DNA of 43,943 bases from Chitinophagales bacterium (GTDB lineage Bacteria > Bacteroidota > Bacteroidia > Chitinophagales > Chitinophagaceae): positions 1-43,943 of the forward strand of contig JAATFV010000224.1 in the NCBI GenBank assembly GCA_015655015.1. The letters are read 5' to 3'. Made by a program: the position numbers and the translations under genes. Positions 39,901-43,943 of this stretch are shown here, piece after piece; within the stretch, counting starts at the first letter, position 1, and every line of letters begins with the position of its first letter. The notes under the pieces are model-generated. The model saw nothing but the letters and a program-made list of their open reading frames with translations. It did not search any database and was not told the origin of the DNA.

Positions 39901-41094
39901 ATGACAAACCTGGAAGCGGTTAGGGCTAAATTTGATGAGCTGCATACCTGTGTGATCATACCTACTTATAACAACTTCAGCACACTGGGTGGAGTCATTG
40001 CCGACGTTTCAGCATATACAAAGCAGATAATTGTGGTCAACGACGGCTCTTCCGATAAGACAGCCGGGCTGGCGGGGTCTTTTCCTTTCGTAAAATTGAT
40101 CAGCTATCCGGATAATGTGGGAAAAGGCTGGGCGCTCAGAAAGGCCTTCTCCTATGCCATAGAGCAAGGATATGAATTCGCCGTCACCATTGACTCGGAT
40201 GGGCAGCATTTCGCCAAAGACCTGCCGGCATTCATAGACCGGCTGGGATCAGTACGGGACGCTATTATCGTCGGCGCCCGGAATATGGACCAGCATTCCG
40301 TTCCCGGTGGAAGCAGCTTTGGGAATAATTTCTCCAATTTCTGGTTTAAAGTGGAGACCGGCCTCCATTGCCCCGATACCCAATCGGGCTACCGGCTTTA
40401 CCCCCTATTATTATTAAAAGACATAAAGTTTATCACTGTAAAGTATGAGTTCGAAGTAGAGGTGCTGGTCAGGGCGGCGTGGAAAGGTATAAAAGTAGAC
40501 TCGATCCCTGTATCAGTCTATTATCCTCCCAAAGAGGAGCGGGTCTCGCACTTTCGTCCCTATAAGGATTTCACCCGGATCAGCATCCTGAATACGATCC
40601 TGGTGATCATTGCCTTTATATATATAAAACCCCGCGATTTCTTCCGGATGCTGTTTGATAAAAAAAAATTTAACCGGTTTCTCAACGAGCACCTTCTGCA
40701 TTCCCCCCATTCCGATTCCGTCAAAGCAGCCTCTGTAGCCTTTGGCGTTTTCATGGGCATTGTCCCGATCTGGGGGTTCCAGATGCTGACAGCCGTTTTC
40801 CTGGCCATTGCCTTCAGGCTGAATAAAGCGCTGGTCCTGATCGCCTGCAATATCAGCATCCCCCCCATGATCCCCCTGATCATTTTCGGCAGCTATAAAC
40901 TAGGGGCTATCTGGATGGGCTCCCATCCGGGTCACCTGGAATTTAACAGGAACATTTCTTTGGAATCCATCAGAAACAACCTGAAGCAATACCTCCTGGG
41001 CGGTACGACCCTGGCTGTTCTGGCCGGCTGTATAGCCGGGTTATTAGCTTTTGGACTGCTTAGATTATTTAAGAAAAAAGCTATTCTCGCCTGA
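39901..41094 (+). CDS. glycosyltransferase family 2 - DUF2062 fusion
   Basis: The first domain (residues 15-245) is a GT-A fold enzyme: CVIIPTYNNFSTLGGVI, VVNDGSSDKTAGLA and the metal motif Asp98-Ser-Asp100 in TIDSDGQHF, with TQSGYRLYP further on, close to dolichol-phosphate-mannose synthase-like proteins. After a hydrophobic link (ILNTILVIIAFIYI) comes DUF2062 (residues about 260-390, VAFGVFMGIVPIWGFQMLTAVFLAIAFRLNKAL), with several membrane segments. The protein would glycosylate a lipid carrier or the pigment at the inner membrane. Such fusions occur in flexirubin loci; the role is inferred. It is 15 bp upstream of the MMPL gene. Confidence 0.88.
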   Translation: MTNLEAVRAKFDELHTCVIIPTYNNFSTLGGVIADVSAYTKQIIVVNDGSSDKTAGLAGSFPFVKLISYPDNVGKGWALRKAFSYAIEQGYEFAVTIDSDGQHFAKDLPAFIDRLGSVRDAIIVGARNMDQHSVPGGSSFGNNFSNFWFKVETGLHCPDTQSGYRLYPLLLLKDIKFITVKYEFEVEVLVRAAWKGIKVDSIPVSVYYPPKEERVSHFRPYKDFTRISILNTILVIIAFIYIKPRDFFRMLFDKKKFNRFLNEHLLHSPHSDSVKAASVAFGVFMGIVPIWGFQMLTAVFLAIAFRLNKALVLIACNISIPPMIPLIIFGSYKLGAIWMGSHPGHLEFNRNISLESIRNNLKQYLLGGTTLAVLAGCIAGLLAFGLLRLFKKKAILA

Positions 41095-41109
41095 TAAGCC
41101 CCGAATCCT

Positions 41110-43943
41110 ATGGAAAAAATGTTCATAGCCATTTATAAGTATTTTGAAAAGAACCGGCCCGCGTTTTTTATCTCCTTTGGCATCAGTTTTTTGTTCGTGG
41201 CTTATTTTGCCCTGCAGGTAAGATTTGAAGAAGATATCTCCAAGGTACTACCGAAAGATAAAAAGATCGAGAAGCTCAACGAGGTCTTTCAGAACTCCAA
41301 ATTTATAGACAAGCTGGTAGTCATGGTGTCGCTGAAAGATACGGCAGCAGAGGAGCCGGACAGCCTGGTGGCCTTTGCCGATAAGCTGGTGAGCTCCGTT
41401 CAGGCTGAGCTGGGCTCCCTTGTCAATAAGATCAATTATGGGACGGATGACGATCTGATCATGGACCTGTTCAATACGATCGGCAACCACCTTCCCATCT
41501 ACCTGAATGAAAAAGATTACCGCACGATCGATACGCTCATAACGGAGGAAAAGGTGAAAGCCACCCTGTCCCAGAATTTCAGGACCCTGAGCTCTCCGGC
41601 GGGGATCGCACTGAAGAGCGTCATTGCCAAAGATCCCTTAGGCATCTCGTTCATAGCCCTGAAAAAGCTGGAGGAGCTGCAATACGATAAGAATTTTGAA
41701 TTATACGATGGCCATGTCATTACCAAAGATCAAAAGACCCTTTTAATATTTATCACACCAGCCTGGCCTCCGAATAATACGGCAAAGAATGCCCCGCTCC
41801 TGCAGGGGATGGACCGGATCATCGACAGCCTGAGCTCCGCCACCTATAAAAATACCACCGCCTCTTATTTCGGAGCAGCTGCCGCCTATGTCGGCAATGC
41901 CCTGCAATTAAGGAAAGATACGCTGATCACGCAAGGCCTTACGGTCGTCATCCTCATTGTATTTTTAGGGATCTATTTCCGGAAGAAGACTGCTCCCCTC
42001 ATCATCCTTATTCCCGTACTGTTCGGATCCCTCTTTGCCTTATCCGCTATTTATTTCATTAATGGCAGCATTTCGGTCATTGCACTTGGTACAGGCTCAG
42101 TCGTGTTGGGGATCGCCGTCAACTATTCTTTACACATCTTCAACCATTACCGGCATACCAGGAGTATAGAGCAGGTCATAAAAGACTTAGCCCTCCCATT
42201 GACCGTAGGCAGCTTTACCACTATCGGAGGTTTCTTATGCCTGGAATTCGCCGAATCGGATATATTGAAGGACCTGGGCCTTTTTTCCGCATTCAGCCTG
42301 ATAGGAGCCTCCCTTTGTTCGCTGATCTTTTTACCGCAGTTCATCGCCACTAAAAAAGAACAGAAACAGCATAAAATAATACTGCTCTCCTGGATCGATA
42401 AGTTTGCTGCTTACAACCCGGAATATAATAAGTTCATTGTTATCGGCATTCTGGCGCTTACGGTAGTATTCGCCTACACGGCAGGCGGCGTCACCTTTGA
42501 ATCCGACCTGCTCAGGATGAACTACATGCCGGATAAGCTAAAACGGGCTGAGGACAAGCTGAATAAAATAAATGAATTTTCGCTTCAATCCGTTTACGTC
42601 GTCACTGAGGGGAAAGATCTGAACGAGGCCCTGGTCAATAATGAAAAGCTGGTCGCCAAAATTGAACAGCTGAAAGAAAAGAATATCGTAAAAAAATATT
42701 CAGGTATTTCTTCCTTTATCATCTCGGATTCACTGCAGAGGGCAAGGATAAGAGCCTGGTCCGCCTATTGGACGCCCGGGAAAAAACAGCAGCTGCTGGC
42801 TACCCTCCGGAAAGAGGGGCTGGCATTGGGATATAAAATGTCGGCTTTTGATAGCTTCAGCCAGCTTCTCGATAAGGATTTTCAATTGGCGGATGAAGGT
42901 GCGACCACCCGGATCAGAAAGACTTTCCTGGATGACTTTATTACGGAAAAGCCCGGCCGGTCGACTATCGTCACCCTGGTGAAATGCGCCCAGGAGAATA
43001 AGGCAGCGGTATATAAAACATTTGAGAATGATCCCAACAGTACGGTTATCGATAAACAATACCTGACCGCGAAATTCGTAGAGATCATCAACTCCGACTT
43101 TACCAGGATCGCATTAATGTCTTCTCTGCTGGTCTTCTTCGTATTGTTACTGACCTATGGGCGTATCGAGCTGACGCTCGTCTCTTTTATCCCGATGTTC
43201 ATCGGCTGGATCTGGATCCTGGGTATTATGGGCATCCTGGGCATCCAGTTCAATATCATCAATATCATTATATCGGCCCTTATTTTTGGCCTGGGAGACG
43301 ATTATAGTCTATATATCATGGACGGGCTGCTCCAGGAATACAAGACGGGTAAAAAGAACCTTTCTTCCTTCAAGTCGTCTATCTTTCTATCGGCCATTAC
43401 GACTATTGCCGGCTTAGGCGTCCTGATCTTTGCCAAACATCCTGCCCTGCGGTCCATCGCCCTGATCTCCATCATCGGCATCTCCTGCGTGGTGCTCATG
43501 GCGCAAATACTGATCCCGTTCCTGTTCAATATCCTTATCAGGAACAGGGTGCAGAAGCAGCAATTTCCCTGGACCTTGTCCGGATTTTTGCTGACCATTT
43601 TCTCTTTTGCCTATTTTGTGCTGGGCTCTATCCTGTTAACCATAACAGGGCTGTTCTTCGGCCGGCTGAACCCCATGAAAAAGGTAAGGAGAAAGCTCAT
43701 TTACCATACGCTCATTTCCAAATTCATAAAGTCCATGATCTACCTCATGGCGAATGTAAAGAAACAGGTTATCAATACGGAAAAAGAGGATTTCTCCCGG
43801 CCTGCGATCATTATCTGCAATCACCAGTCTTTCCTGGACAGTCAGGTGATCATCATGCTGCATCCCAGGCTGATCCTGTTCACCAATAAATGGGTGTGGA
43901 ACTCCCCGGTATTCGGAGGCGTGGTCCGCTTAGCCGATTATTA
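41110..43943 (+). CDS. MMPL/RND-type exporter fused to PlsC-type acyltransferase (3' end outside window)
   Basis: The frame from ATG 41110 stays open to the last base of the window (944 codons), so the gene is partial. The first part is an RND/MMPL exporter: a first helix (FFISFGISFLFVAYFALQV), a periplasmic domain beginning FEEDISKVLPKDKKI and two membrane blocks (about residues 270-420 and 675-850). GIAVNYSLHIFNHYRH and FGLGDDYSLYIMDGLLQEY mark the two pseudo-repeats. The C-terminal part opens a glycerolipid acyltransferase domain with the NHQSFLD motif (His905-x4-Asp910). It may continue beyond the window with a methyltransferase, as in known trifunctional Bacteroidota proteins. It would export and acylate a lipid-like product, probably the pigment. 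Confidence 0.88.
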   Translation, partial: MEKMFIAIYKYFEKNRPAFFISFGISFLFVAYFALQVRFEEDISKVLPKDKKIEKLNEVFQNSKFIDKLVVMVSLKDTAAEEPDSLVAFADKLVSSVQAELGSLVNKINYGTDDDLIMDLFNTIGNHLPIYLNEKDYRTIDTLITEEKVKATLSQNFRTLSSPAGIALKSVIAKDPLGISFIALKKLEELQYDKNFELYDGHVITKDQKTLLIFITPAWPPNNTAKNAPLLQGMDRIIDSLSSATYKNTTASYFGAAAAYVGNALQLRKDTLITQGLTVVILIVFLGIYFRKKTAPLIILIPVLFGSLFALSAIYFINGSISVIALGTGSVVLGIAVNYSLHIFNHYRHTRSIEQVIKDLALPLTVGSFTTIGGFLCLEFAESDILKDLGLFSAFSLIGASLCSLIFLPQFIATKKEQKQHKIILLSWIDKFAAYNPEYNKFIVIGILALTVVFAYTAGGVTFESDLLRMNYMPDKLKRAEDKLNKINEFSLQSVYVVTEGKDLNEALVNNEKLVAKIEQLKEKNIVKKYSGISSFIISDSLQRARIRAWSAYWTPGKKQQLLATLRKEGLALGYKMSAFDSFSQLLDKDFQLADEGATTRIRKTFLDDFITEKPGRSTIVTLVKCAQENKAAVYKTFENDPNSTVIDKQYLTAKFVEIINSDFTRIALMSSLLVFFVLLLTYGRIELTLVSFIPMFIGWIWILGIMGILGIQFNIINIIISALIFGLGDDYSLYIMDGLLQEYKTGKKNLSSFKSSIFLSAITTIAGLGVLIFAKHPALRSIALISIIGISCVVLMAQILIPFLFNILIRNRVQKQQFPWTLSGFLLTIFSFAYFVLGSILLTITGLFFGRLNPMKKVRRKLIYHTLISKFIKSMIYLMANVKKQVINTEKEDFSRPAIIICNHQSFLDSQVIIMLHPRLILFTNKWVWNSPVFGGVVRLADY

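Noticed and set aside
1..43943. CRISPR array, rRNA, tRNA, insertion sequence or integrase
   Set aside because: No spaced identical repeats, RNA gene signatures or transposase/integrase motifs were seen on either strand; repeats found are tandem or single inverted pairs.

Overview
The window looks like chromosome of a Bacteroidota bacterium, most likely a Chitinophaga-type member of the Chitinophagaceae (genus is inference). Signs are TonB-dependent receptors of the CarboxypepD-regulatory type, a secreted protein with a type IX-style C-terminal tail, TAnnTTTG promoter elements, few classical Shine-Dalgarno sites, and above all a flexirubin-type (aryl polyene plus dialkylresorcinol) pigment gene cluster.

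Layout. 1-10.3 kb is mostly ordinary: the end of an outer-membrane receptor, a TPR protein, a winged-helix regulator, a secreted adhesin-like protein, an ABC transporter pair with a LolA-like protein, then housekeeping genes pdxA, rsmA, a 2-hydroxyacid dehydrogenase, greA and a HIT hydrolase. 10.3-17.5 kb (+ strand) is the first pigment operon: acpS, a PaaK-like ligase, an aromatic amino acid ammonia-lyase, a HotDog protein lacking the usual His, an active ketosynthase (KS), a half-length KS-like protein and a second active KS. 17.8-22.7 kb holds a three-gene uptake unit (TonB receptor, DUF4374 lipoprotein, PepSY membrane protein), probably for iron chelates. It sits between the 3' ends of two convergent pigment operons. 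22.8-31.5 kb (- strand) is the second pigment operon, listed here in transcription order: a secreted unknown, DarA, DarB, a 135-aa unknown, a BtrH-type acyltransferase, an ABC exporter pair, an ACP, an active KS and a Cys-less KS. 31.5-35.5 kb (+) is the third: a FabI-motif SDR, a FabZ-like dehydratase, a KS, a second ACP and an Sfp-type phosphopantetheinyl transferase. 35.6-36.5 kb is an AT-rich Panacea-type toxin-antitoxin candidate. After it come a PhyH-type oxygenase, a cation/proton antiporter and a secreted unknown. 39.9 kb to the end returns to pigment-associated genes: a GT2-DUF2062 fusion and a very large MMPL exporter fused to a PlsC acyltransferase, cut by the window end.

Working model (inference from known flexirubin and aryl polyene pathways): the lyase makes 4-hydroxycinnamate (or cinnamate), the ligase activates it, and it is loaded on an ACP primed by one of the two PPTases. 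KS partners, the SDR and the dehydratases build the polyene acyl chain. DarB and DarA make the dialkylresorcinol. An acyltransferase, for which the BtrH-like protein is a good candidate, joins the two by an ester, and the ABC and MMPL proteins move the product to the outer membrane.

The less expected signals are at small scale. There are two structured leaders with terminator-like hairpins (greA, and the SDR operon). Several gene starts are directly duplicated so that the first copy is a decoy or alternative start. Low-complexity or minisatellite inserts occur in three of the KS-family genes.
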